Shown piece by piece: positions 17,721 through 25,973 of a DNA stretch of 64,000 nt. Origin of the DNA: Rothia mucilaginosa (GTDB lineage: Bacteria > Actinomycetota > Actinomycetes > Actinomycetales > Micrococcaceae); the NCBI RefSeq assembly GCF_019334805.1, contig NZ_CP079822.1, forward strand, positions 2,108,001-2,172,000, written 5' to 3'. Made by a program: the position numbers and the translations under genes. Position 1 is the stretch's first letter, and each line of letters begins with the position of its first letter. Under the pieces are notes generated by a model that was not told the DNA's origin, made no database searches, and saw nothing but the letters and a program-made list of their open reading frames with translations.

Positions 17721-19559
17721 ATGGCGCACATGACTATCACTCGACTTCCGAAACGCATTCATGCTCTTTCGCTTGCAGCCGCTTTAGGTGCAAGCGCTTT
17801 TGTGCTTCCTGGCGCCTCCGCAGTAGAGGCTGAAGCAATTAACGTGAATGATTGCCTGGCGGCTCTGGTTAATAGCGAATTTAATTCAAGCTGCCCCTAC
17901 GAAGACCTCGAAATTGAGGTCGATACCATTGAGATTCAGATTCAGTCCATCAAGGACGGTCAGGCAACCATTAAGCTCGTGCCCCTCTATGAGGGCGGCT
18001 ACGTGGGCGATGCCTCTAGGGTGTACCTGGTAATGCAGTACTACGACGCCACTGGCACGTTGCTTGGGTCTGACACTTACGAGCCCTCCGCAATGCAGGT
18101 TGAGCGTGCGAATGACGGCTCGATGCTCGTCACCTTTGAGATGCCGCAGATGCCTCAGGAGGGCTACTACTCCATGAGCGTCATGGACCTGACGACCTCT
18201 GACGAGGGCTATGGCGAATTCATGATTTCTGAGGGTTCCCTCGTTCCGCACGCTATCCCGATTGAGGATGACCCTGACGAGGTGATGGTGGACAAGAAGG
18301 AAAACGCCCACCAGGTGCCGACCATTGACGAGCTGAAGACGATGGAAAAGCTCCGTGAAGAGGAGCAGAAGAACCAGCAGGCTGCAGATCAGAAGGGTAG
18401 CAGGGATAAGGTTAAGACTGAGGCGCCTTCCGAGTCTGCTGAAAACCCGAACTCCGAAACCCACACGCAGAAGCTGGAGCAGATCCCCGGCGGATCGACC
18501 TCTTCTCGCGATATTCAGACCCTGAGCGCTACGGAACTGAAGGTTGCGTATGCTGAGGTTCGCTCCGATAAGGAAACCAAGCCGGTGACTATCAGTGCAG
18601 CGCGTCTGGCTGCGAATGCGGCTGGCTACGACCTGATTGTGGTTGAAACCGACATGAGTGGCAACCATAAGGGTGATGCGCTGTCCATTACGCACATCAG
18701 CTCTGATCGCATTGTGAATGGCGCGTTCAAAGAAGAGATTGGCATGCCCGGCTCTCTGCTGAAGACCGGCTCGGTGTACACCGCCTACCTGGTGCGTGCG
18801 GACGATACTGAGTATGCGGAAGAAGTTGTCTCGGTGCGATTCAAGGTCAGTGGCGAGGCGACCGGCAACTCAACCTCCTTGACGAAAGATGAGTCGCCTC
18901 GCCAGGATGCAAGCGCATCGCTCACGCCCAGCGCCAATGCGGCCGAGGCGACCGGTGCCACTCAGGGTAGCCCCTCCGCTGCTACTAGCGCCGTCTCGAC
19001 TCGTTCTGATGATACCCAGTCGGGCTCGGGTCAGTCTGCCGCGAGCGCACCCCGTTCCACTCTGGATGCGGTGAGCGCCATGTCCAAGGCAAAGGAAGCG
19101 AAGGCTGAGCGTCAGCGTCAGGCTCTGCAGGCTTTGGCTCAGGCACGTACGGTAGCTCCGCGTTCGGCTTTTGAGCCGACTCGCACCAATCAGATTTCGG
19201 CGTACAGTTCGGGTTCTGACCCGGCATCTATCGCTGCTGCCGCGAACTCGGCTGCTTTGACGGATGAAGAAAAGGCGGCGTCGGCAGCTTCTGGTAATGG
19301 CAATAAGGGTTTCACCCCCGTGGTTCATTCGGAATCTAATAATCGTTCCGCTACGGTGAACTCGAATACCACCCAGGTGCACTCCAACGCGAATGCTGAT
19401 CGTCAGGATGGCGTGAAGGCTGTAGCTTCGGCGGCGTCTCCCGCTAGTGAAGAGGTTGCGCAGCACGGTGTAGCTTTCTGGGCTCTTGGAGGCGCCGGTT
19501 TGGCGCTGGTGGTTGGTGCCGCGTGGATGGCTCACCGCAGGGGAGTCCTCGGCGGCTAA
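17721..19559 (+). CDS. exported surface protein, membrane-tail type
   Basis: 612 residues. Signal peptide ending near VLPGASA. An N-terminal beta region (about 70–160, VYLVMQYYDATGTLLGSDTY) looks like a diverged copy of the cluster domain. A charged linker rich in Lys/Glu/Gln follows, then a clear copy at about 267–377 (GYDLIVVETDMSGNHKGDA, then MPGSLLKTGSVYTAYLV). A Ser/Ala/Thr-rich stalk ends in VAQHG, a hydrophobic segment and HRRG. VAQHG sits where LAxTG would be, so this looks like a decayed sorting signal. An ATG three codons inside is an alternative start; neither has a strong ribosome site. Confidence 0.82.
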   Translation: MAHMTITRLPKRIHALSLAAALGASAFVLPGASAVEAEAINVNDCLAALVNSEFNSSCPYEDLEIEVDTIEIQIQSIKDGQATIKLVPLYEGGYVGDASRVYLVMQYYDATGTLLGSDTYEPSAMQVERANDGSMLVTFEMPQMPQEGYYSMSVMDLTTSDEGYGEFMISEGSLVPHAIPIEDDPDEVMVDKKENAHQVPTIDELKTMEKLREEEQKNQQAADQKGSRDKVKTEAPSESAENPNSETHTQKLEQIPGGSTSSRDIQTLSATELKVAYAEVRSDKETKPVTISAARLAANAAGYDLIVVETDMSGNHKGDALSITHISSDRIVNGAFKEEIGMPGSLLKTGSVYTAYLVRADDTEYAEEVVSVRFKVSGEATGNSTSLTKDESPRQDASASLTPSANAAEATGATQGSPSAATSAVSTRSDDTQSGSGQSAASAPRSTLDAVSAMSKAKEAKAERQRQALQALAQARTVAPRSAFEPTRTNQISAYSSGSDPASIAAAANSAALTDEEKAASAASGNGNKGFTPVVHSESNNRSATVNSNTTQVHSNANADRQDGVKAVASAASPASEEVAQHGVAFWALGGAGLALVVGAAWMAHRRGVLGG

Positions 19560-19620
19560 CGCCCCTAATCCGTGCTTTTTGGCGGCATCGCATAGTATGT
19601 TCGTTGTTTCATGAGGAATG

Positions 19621-19660
19621 CTCGCCCCCGCTATCTGTTGGCGCAGATCGCGGGGGCGAG
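19621..19660 (+). terminator. hairpin after 17721–19559 gene
   Basis: Arms ctcgcccccgc / gcgggggcgag, extended by atctg / cagat inside. No T-run follows, so its role as terminator is uncertain. Confidence 0.5.
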
Positions 19661-19897
19661 TCGTGCGTTCAGGGTGTTCAAAAAAACTCTACCCTCGCGT
19701 GAATAAACCTTAAGGTTCGTGATAGGGTTGAAATAACCGATAAATAGATGCGAGCTATTGTCAGGTCTTCTTCACCTGAAATATGAAGCGGAGTATGGTA
19801 CGACAAATCCGGGTGTATGGCGCTCCCGAAAGGCTCCCTGAGGCGCATGAAGAATGGGCAGTAGCACGCACAATTCCATCATGAAAAGACGCATTGC
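19661..19897. promoter_or_regulatory. upstream region with shared TAAGGTT element and a six-codon leader frame
   Basis: Contains ttaaggttcgtgatagggtt gaaata at 19710–19735, strongly similar to the element before the gene at 10576. A six-codon frame ATG AAA AGA CGC ATT GCA TGA (19881–19901) overlaps the start codon of the next gene in the ATGA arrangement typical of translational coupling. No ribosome site is obvious for either. Confidence 0.3.
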
Positions 19898-21505
19898 ATG
19901 AGTATTTATTCAGCGAAGCACCGTATTGTCACCGCAACCGTTTTGGTTGCGGGGCTTCAGTGCGGGCTTGTTGTACCCTCTGTCGCAACGGAAGCACCCG
20001 TCACGACCCACTCTGCCGTGCAAAAAACCGCCACCCTGACCGCAACCCCGAACCAGGCTGAAGACAATCAGCAGGTGCAGGGCGCAGCCTCCACCATCAC
20101 CATGAAGGCGCAGCTCAAGGATGGTGGCTACCTTCTACGTTGGACGGGTTTCCCTGAAGATCTGGAGGCCTCCAGCGTTCTGGTTGATGTGAACTTCTAC
20201 ACCCCTTCCGGTGAGTATGGTGGCTCCGTTCTGGAAAGCCCGACCCTAGCTGAGGGGACCAAGGAGGGGGAGTTTCGCCTCCTGATGAGCCCGGCGACGG
20301 ACTCTAACGTCGTGTACGTGATTGTTCTGGAGGATACCGCGCACGGTGTCTCCTACGAATTCTTTGTCACCGAGCGGGGGAACCGCCTGGTTGAGGCCGC
20401 TGACCCGCGCAACGGTAAGGCAAAGCCTACTGAACCGCCGGTCGACATTGAGCGTGAAGAGGCAGAAACCGCTGAGGCAAGTGCCACCCCAAGTCCCGAG
20501 GCGGTAAACCTGCCTTCGCCGACCGCTACGTCGTCCACCGATACGAACGGTGACACGGTTCGCCGTACCGTAGACAACCTGCAGAACAAGGATTCTGGCC
20601 AGTACGTTATCTCAGAAGACAATAGCGTGTATGACCCGATGAATCAGCGCAAGGGCAAGGCGCACATGTCTATTCAGGATTCGCAGGGTGACTCTCAGGA
20701 TGATACGAAGCCTGTCACGGTCCGTGCCACGAACTTCCCCCAGAATGACAAGGGTTACGACCTGATCGTCATGGAAATCGACACCAATGGCAACACTGTT
20801 GGTGATGCGCTCGCCATTGTGCACGTTGGCCCGGAATCTATTTCTGCGGGTGCGTTCGAGGCTGTGATTGGTGTGCCCGGTGCGTCCCTACAGATCGGTA
20901 AGACGTACCTGGTGGCGGCTTTTGACGCTGCCGGTGACGGTAACCTTCAGCTCAACACGGTGCGTTTTACGGTGACTCAGGCGTCCTCTGAGGGCGGTGG
21001 ATCATCGTCCAATTCTTCGTCTGTGAACGAGGAGAAGCCGGTTACTGTACCTTCCGCGTCTGCCTCTGAGACTGCGGATGCACCCGCTGCGGGTTCTAAG
21101 TCTAAGACCCGCGGTATTCAGGCTGATACCGCCATGGCTCCGGGTACTAATGACGCCACGATTTCTGTTCCGCGCGCTGCCGGTAGCCCTGCCACCGCGT
21201 CTTCCTCGGCGCTGGGGTACCGCACCGGGGAGGCGCAGCCTGTTGAGGTGGCGACCCCCGAGTCTAATTTGCCCTCGGGTACCGATTCGGCGGCTCAGTC
21301 TCGCCGTGCCGCGATTCTGAACGGTTCTTCCTCTCAGGTTCGTACTGATCCCGGATCGCCGAATGGTGTGAAGGCAACGGAGGCGCAGATTACCCGCAAC
21401 ATGGATAAGAGTTCGCCGCTTCTGCCGATTTTGGTGACCCTGGGTGGCGGTCTGATTCTGGGTGCTTTGGGTATGTCACGTATGCATGCTTCGAAGAAGG
21501 ATTAG
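19898..21505 (+). CDS. exported surface protein, membrane-tail type
   Basis: 535 residues. Signal peptide with hydrophobic core VTATVLVAGLQCGLVVPSVA. An N-terminal beta region (about 65–160) resembles that of the two preceding genes. A Glu/Pro/Ser linker follows, then a clear copy of the cluster domain at about 268–362 (GYDLIVMEIDTNGNTVGDALAI, then VPGASLQIGKTYLVAAF). After a Ser/Ala-rich stalk it ends in a single hydrophobic segment and HASKKD without any LAxTG-like motif. Membrane anchoring with the domain outside is the simplest reading. Closest relatives are its two upstream neighbours, suggesting tandem duplication. Confidence 0.82.
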   Translation: MSIYSAKHRIVTATVLVAGLQCGLVVPSVATEAPVTTHSAVQKTATLTATPNQAEDNQQVQGAASTITMKAQLKDGGYLLRWTGFPEDLEASSVLVDVNFYTPSGEYGGSVLESPTLAEGTKEGEFRLLMSPATDSNVVYVIVLEDTAHGVSYEFFVTERGNRLVEAADPRNGKAKPTEPPVDIEREEAETAEASATPSPEAVNLPSPTATSSTDTNGDTVRRTVDNLQNKDSGQYVISEDNSVYDPMNQRKGKAHMSIQDSQGDSQDDTKPVTVRATNFPQNDKGYDLIVMEIDTNGNTVGDALAIVHVGPESISAGAFEAVIGVPGASLQIGKTYLVAAFDAAGDGNLQLNTVRFTVTQASSEGGGSSSNSSSVNEEKPVTVPSASASETADAPAAGSKSKTRGIQADTAMAPGTNDATISVPRAAGSPATASSSALGYRTGEAQPVEVATPESNLPSGTDSAAQSRRAAILNGSSSQVRTDPGSPNGVKATEAQITRNMDKSSPLLPILVTLGGGLILGALGMSRMHASKKD

Positions 21506-21655
21506 TCGCGTAGGGGGTGGGGGAGTAGCGGCCCCTGTTGCCTGTTGAAGTGTGCTGGTACGGGGTGGGTTTATTGCCCTGTCAGTGTGCTGTGGGGTGG
21601 TTTGTCACAAAACGGTTTCTTGGAACCTGATGTTGAGAAATACTCACGCTATCGA

Positions 21656-21674
21656 TATAGTAAGCCTGTCCTAA
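21656..21674 (-). promoter_or_regulatory. DtxR/IdeR-like iron box before the HtaA-type gene
   Basis: Read on the minus strand it is TTAGGACAGGCTTACTATA, matching 15 of 19 positions of TWAGGTWAGSCTWACCTWA. It ends 28 bases before the start codon, where a repressor would block transcription. A 7-base inverted repeat ctatcga / tcgatag surrounds its edges. Confidence 0.5.
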
Positions 21675-21701
21675 CAATGTCGATAGTATGGATACACACC
21701 A

Positions 21702-24515
21702 ATGAAGATTTTCACATCTGGCACCCGCCTCTCCAAGGGAGCCTGCGCCCTCGCCGTTGCTGGCGCTGTTGCCCTGCCCCTGGCACCCGTTCTCGCCGAG
21801 AACATTAATATCGCTGCCCAGAACGTTGCCGCACAGAATGTCGCTGCAGGCGACCAGGCAACCGCCGGCGCATCCTTCGGTTGGGGCGTGCGCGCCTCCT
21901 TCCTGTCCTACAACGGTATGCCCCGCGAAATGACCGACGGCGCAGCCTGGGACGCAACCGCAAAGCAGTTCACCTTCACCCCGACCTCCACCACCGTCTC
22001 TGAAGACGGCAAGCAGGTCACCCTGCAGGCAGCCGGCCGCCTCTGGTTCACCGGCCACTGCGCTGAAGGTCAGGACCCCGAAACCGGTTGCGCCCTGAAC
22101 CTCACCTTCTCCAATCCCCGCGTGGAACTGAACCTCGCTGACGGCACCGGCTCTCTCTACATGACCGTGCGCACCAAGAACTACGCTTCCGGCAAGTTCG
22201 AGGGCCCCATGGAAGTCAAGATGGCGACCCTGAGCACCGGCACCGCCAAGCAGAGCGAGAAGGACGGCGTAGTTAGCATCAGCGGCATCTCCGCGAACCT
22301 GACCGCCGACGGTAACCACGCCTTCTCTGACTTCTACAACGAAGGCGCCAGCCTCGACCCGCTGAGCATCTCCTACAACGGTAGCGCAGCTAACACCCCC
22401 AAGAGCGCCTACAGCGTCGCCGAGTCTTACAACACCGGCGCGGGCGTGAACCAGCCCCAGAACACCGCACGTCTGGGCCAGAACCACATCGTGCACGTGG
22501 CACCCCCGAGCTTCAGCGGTGACACCACCTACACCGTGCTGACCAGCTCCAACCTGAAGATGACCGACACCGGCGTCCTGAAGGCAATCAAGGGCGTTTT
22601 CGCGGTAGACGCTGACGGCAACCGCATGCTCGTCATCGGCAGCGAGACCAACAAGCCCGAGCTGTACACCGTGACCGCCGAGGGTAAGCTCGTCTCCTCC
22701 GGTACCTACTCCGACGTAGACCTCGGCGCCAACACCGTCAAGGCAATCGGCTACAACCCCGCCAACAACACCTGGGGCATCCTCAGTATTGACGGCCAGG
22801 GCGGCGGCAAGCTGACCATCATTGACGCATCCGGCAAGGCAACCTCGCAGGCTCTGCCGAAGCCCGACTCTATCGACCCGCAGGTTGTGAACGCCTACTC
22901 GCTCGACGAGTACTACGGTGACTCGTTCTCCAATAACACCGTGACCCTCGCGCCGCTGCCCGACGGCAGCTTCGTGTACGCGCCGTCGACCTCCATCTAC
23001 GATGCGGCCGGCGAAAAGGTGGTTCAGAAGGGTCACCTGCTGCACATGAGCAGCAACGGCGTGTCCCTGGTTCCGAACTCTTCACCCGCAGGCTACGACA
23101 CCGCCCTGCCCTCGACCCTGGTCAGCCCCAAGGGCTACATTTACCGTTGGAACAACTGGTACGGCGGTAAGGTGCAGATCCTCAAGTACGAGAACGGCAC
23201 TTTCAGCGTGGTCCGCGAGTCCGCAACTCTTGAGGGCTTCGAGAAGACCGAGGTTGCCACCATGTTCCTGACCCGCGCGGGCAACGTGGTTGTGGTGGAT
23301 GCTTCCGGCTCCCGCCTGGTGTTCATGGATGACACCCTGAACAAGGTGAACGAGGTCGTGCTCTCCTCGATGCGCAAGACCGACAAGAGCGGCGGCTACA
23401 ACGCCCTCGAGCTGCCCAACGGCGATATTATCTACCCGACCAGCTTCGAGAACCCGAACACCTACGAGGATCAGCTGTGGCTGAACCGCCTGGCAGCAAA
23501 CTCGGCACCGGAACAGACCCCGGCACCCGAGCCCACTAAGTCTGCTGAGCCGACCGTTGCTCCCACCGTAGCTCCGACCGTGGCACCGACTGCTGAGCCG
23601 ACTGCCGCGCCTTCTGCTGAGCCTACCGTCACTGCGGAGCCGACTGTTGCTCCGACCGAGGCACCGACCGCAGAGCCCACTAAGTCTGCTGAGCCGACTG
23701 TCGCGCCCACCGTGGCACCGACTGCAGAGCCTAGCAAGACTGCAGAACCGACCGTGGCACCGACCGAGGTTCCCTCTGCAACTGCTGAGCCGACCGTCGA
23801 GCCCTCGGCAACTGCAGAGCCTAGCGTGACCGCAGAACCTTCTGCAGAGCCGACTATGGAGCCTTCCGCAACCGCTGAGCCCACCAAGACTGCAGAACCC
23901 ACCGCAGTGCCTTCGGAGGAGCCCACCTCGCCGTCTCTGCCGACCGCATCCGTGGCACCTTCTGTAGCACCTTCTGCAACTCCGAGCGCATCGGTGAGCG
24001 CTTCCCCGACCGCGGTTCCGAGCATTCCCGCCGTGACCCCCTCGGTGAGCGCGTCTGCATCGGCGTCCGCTAGCGCGTCTGCTTCTTCGAGCGCTTCTGC
24101 GAGTGCATCGAGCTCCGCAAGCAGCTCCAGTAGCGCTTCGGTGACCGCATCGGCTAGCGAGTCTGCATCTGCGAGTGCATCCGCGTCCGCGAGTGCTTCC
24201 GCGAGCGAGTCTGCATCCGCGAGCGCTTCTGCTTCTGAGAGCAGCACCGCCGACCAGAACGCAGCCGGCCACAAGGGCGGCTCCAACGGCGGTTCTGACG
24301 CAGGTTCCGGCACCTCCGACAACTTGGGTGTGAGCGGCTCCAATGGCGGCTCCTCTAACGGTGGTTCTTCCGCAGGTGGTTCCTCGACCTCCGGTAGCTC
24401 CTCCTCGAAGCTGGCACAGACCGGCGCATCCGGCGCTATGTTCGCCGCAGCAGCTGGTGCTATCACCCTGGCTGCGGGTACCGCACTGGTCGTGGCTCGC
24501 CGCCGCAAGAGCTAA
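21702..24515 (+). CDS. HtaA-domain haem-binding surface protein, LAQTG-sorted
   Basis: 937 residues. Signal peptide (cleavage after VLA, about 32). One HtaA domain at about 58–220: FGWGVRASFLSY opens it and LWFTGHC follows; Tyr70 and His119 correspond to the conserved Tyr and His that bind haem in corynebacterial HtaA. Residues about 250–605 look like a beta-propeller (repeated strands such as VFAVDADGNRMLVIG and GNVVVVDASGSRLVF). A Thr/Pro/Glu (AEPTVAPT) stalk and a Ser/Ala stalk follow, then LAQTG with hydrophobic segment and RRRKS. Known HtaA proteins capture haem from host haemoproteins. No hmuTUV transporter lies nearby. An iron box precedes it. Confidence 0.88.
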   Translation: MKIFTSGTRLSKGACALAVAGAVALPLAPVLAENINIAAQNVAAQNVAAGDQATAGASFGWGVRASFLSYNGMPREMTDGAAWDATAKQFTFTPTSTTVSEDGKQVTLQAAGRLWFTGHCAEGQDPETGCALNLTFSNPRVELNLADGTGSLYMTVRTKNYASGKFEGPMEVKMATLSTGTAKQSEKDGVVSISGISANLTADGNHAFSDFYNEGASLDPLSISYNGSAANTPKSAYSVAESYNTGAGVNQPQNTARLGQNHIVHVAPPSFSGDTTYTVLTSSNLKMTDTGVLKAIKGVFAVDADGNRMLVIGSETNKPELYTVTAEGKLVSSGTYSDVDLGANTVKAIGYNPANNTWGILSIDGQGGGKLTIIDASGKATSQALPKPDSIDPQVVNAYSLDEYYGDSFSNNTVTLAPLPDGSFVYAPSTSIYDAAGEKVVQKGHLLHMSSNGVSLVPNSSPAGYDTALPSTLVSPKGYIYRWNNWYGGKVQILKYENGTFSVVRESATLEGFEKTEVATMFLTRAGNVVVVDASGSRLVFMDDTLNKVNEVVLSSMRKTDKSGGYNALELPNGDIIYPTSFENPNTYEDQLWLNRLAANSAPEQTPAPEPTKSAEPTVAPTVAPTVAPTAEPTAAPSAEPTVTAEPTVAPTEAPTAEPTKSAEPTVAPTVAPTAEPSKTAEPTVAPTEVPSATAEPTVEPSATAEPSVTAEPSAEPTMEPSATAEPTKTAEPTAVPSEEPTSPSLPTASVAPSVAPSATPSASVSASPTAVPSIPAVTPSVSASASASASASASSSASASASSSASSSSSASVTASASESASASASASASASASESASASASASESSTADQNAAGHKGGSNGGSDAGSGTSDNLGVSGSNGGSSNGGSSAGGSSTSGSSSSKLAQTGASGAMFAAAAGAITLAAGTALVVARRRKS

Positions 24516-24531
24516 AATTTAGCCTTCGTGC

Positions 24532-24583
24532 AACACCCCGCTTCGCCACTCGTGTTCATGAGTGGGGGAGCGGGGTGTTCCTT
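24532..24583 (+). terminator. terminator after HtaA-type gene
   Basis: Arms aacaccccgcttc / gggagcggggtgtt with inner ccactc / gagtgg, followed by cctttc. Confidence 0.75.
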
Positions 24584-24598
24584 TCATACAATGGAAAT

Positions 24599-25339
24599 AT
24601 GACTATTCTGAATGTAATCGCAACTTCGCACGGCACTGACTCGGTCGCCGGTCGTGAAGCTATCACGCTGATTCGTGAGCAGATCAAGTTCCTGCTTGCC
24701 CAGCGTAATGACGGTGTGGAGTACCGTGTCCACGCCGCATATGTGGATGTGGAATCTCCCAGCGTTGATGATGCCGCAGCATCCCTGCCCAATGATGAGC
24801 CCTGCGTGATCGTGCCGATTCTGCTGTCGACCGGCTTCCACACTCAGGTGGATTTGCGCCGTGCTGCACGCAATAGCGGTATTGAGCGTATTAGCATTGG
24901 TGAGTCGCTGGGCCCGGATGCGCGCCTTGCCGCACTGACCCGTGCCCGCCTGGAAGAGGCTGGTTGGACTCCCGGTGACGGCCCTGTGGTTCAGGGTGCT
25001 GCCGGTTCTTCTCGTGCTGATGGTCGTGCGGACATGAGCCGTGCCGCTGAGCTGCTGGCTGACGAGCTGAACGCTCCGGTACATCACGGCTTTATTGCCG
25101 CGATTGATCCGAAGTTCCACGAGGTTGTTGCCGAACATCAGCCTAAGTTTGCCGCGACCTACCTGCTGGCGGAGGGTTTCTTCTCCGGTAAGATGCGCCG
25201 TGATGCTGAGTCGACCGGTGTGCCGGTGAAGGTTGCCGCGCCGCTGGTGAACGCGCAGGGTGGTGCTTCTGCTGCCGTGGTGGCGGAGTGCTTTATTGAC
25301 CGCATGGATGCGGCTATCGCCCAGCTGGACGCCGCCTAG
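24599..25339 (+). CDS. CbiX/SirB-type sirohydrochlorin chelatase
   Basis: 246 residues from the ATG at 24599; a GTG eight codons earlier falls inside the preceding terminator. The N-terminal SHGT carries the metal-binding His, and HTQVDL (about 88) the second, as in the CbiX family that inserts Fe2+ (SirB) or Co2+ into sirohydrochlorin. The long form has two related halves, the second with VHHGF and LAEGFFSGKM. The nirB and cobA genes alongside favour the iron enzyme, giving sirohaem for nitrite reductase. Confidence 0.85.
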   Translation: MTILNVIATSHGTDSVAGREAITLIREQIKFLLAQRNDGVEYRVHAAYVDVESPSVDDAAASLPNDEPCVIVPILLSTGFHTQVDLRRAARNSGIERISIGESLGPDARLAALTRARLEEAGWTPGDGPVVQGAAGSSRADGRADMSRAAELLADELNAPVHHGFIAAIDPKFHEVVAEHQPKFAATYLLAEGFFSGKMRRDAESTGVPVKVAAPLVNAQGGASAAVVAECFIDRMDAAIAQLDAA

Positions 25340-25374
25340 CTGTTCGCCCAATTTAGTTTGGGGCTTCTAAAAGC

Positions 25375-25422
25375 ACATACAAAAAACCTCGGGAGGTGAT
25401 TCTCCCGAGGTTTTTTGTATGT
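25375..25422. terminator. bidirectional terminator, chelatase and nirD
   Basis: Perfect 21-base arms (acatacaaaaaacctcggga plus g and its complement) around a 6-base loop, with A-run and T-run inside the arms. It lies between the convergent chelatase and nirD genes. Confidence 0.95.
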
Positions 25423-25441
25423 AGCTGAAGTAGCTGAGTGC

Positions 25442-25768
25442 TTAGGCAGTCTTGAGGTAGACGTCGCCGTCGCGGACCTCTACGGGGTAGACCTTGATGG
25501 AGTAGGAGGGGTCGGAGACGCACTCGCCGGTGGTCAGGTCGTAGACCTCCTTGTAGAGGGGGGAGGTGATGGTGGGGTTGCCGTTCTTCTCGCCGACGAT
25601 ACCGCGTGCGAGGACCAGTGCCTGGCTGTGCGGGTCGAGGTGGTCGCCGGCGAAGATGCCGTGCTTGGTCTTGTAGATGGCGTACTGGTAGCCGTCGACC
25701 AGGGCGACTTCGCCCCAGTTTTCTTCGAGGTCAGATTCAGCGCAGATGCGTACCCAGTTCTCAGCCAT
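25442..25768 (-). CDS. nirD: nitrite reductase (NADH) small subunit NirD
   Basis: 108 residues with the Rieske-like fold of NirD (WVRICAESDLEENWGEVALVDG, then SPLYKEVYDLTTGECVSDPSYSIKVYPVEVRDGDVYL). As in most NirD proteins, the Cys/His cluster ligands of true Rieske proteins are absent. It partners NirB in reducing nitrite to ammonium in the cytoplasm. The ATG follows gaaaggaaaccccc. Unusually it is not downstream of nirB but divergent from it, 545 bases away, so both could share a control region. Confidence 0.92.
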   Translation of the reverse strand: MAENWVRICAESDLEENWGEVALVDGYQYAIYKTKHGIFAGDHLDPHSQALVLARGIVGEKNGNPTITSPLYKEVYDLTTGECVSDPSYSIKVYPVEVRDGDVYLKTA

Positions 25769-25934
25769 GGGGGTTTCCTTTCGAAGTGGTGGTCTGCGCC
25801 GCGCGGGGTGCAGGACACAATAGCGGTTCGTGTGTTCTTTGTTTGGAGTTTACCTTATGAAACCCACATTTGGAAATGGGGCACGCGGAGGGTGCTAAAG
25901 GTTATTTTTACCCTAAAAGATGATCTCAAATTTT

Positions 25935-25953
25935 ATAGATTAGCCTTACCTAA
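25935..25953 (+). promoter_or_regulatory. DtxR/IdeR-like iron box 1
   Basis: ATAGATTAGCCTTACCTAA matches 17 of 19 positions of TWAGGTWAGSCTWACCTWA. It lies 167 bases upstream of the nirD start and 361 upstream of nirB, so which gene it controls is open. Confidence 0.6.
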
Positions 25954-25954
25954 A

Positions 25955-25973
25955 TTAGGTTTAGATAAGGTAA
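25955..25973 (+). promoter_or_regulatory. DtxR/IdeR-like iron box 2
   Basis: TTAGGTTTAGATAAGGTAA matches 14 of 19 consensus positions and begins 20 bases after box 1, about two helical turns, an arrangement that would allow two dimers on one face. Confidence 0.4.
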
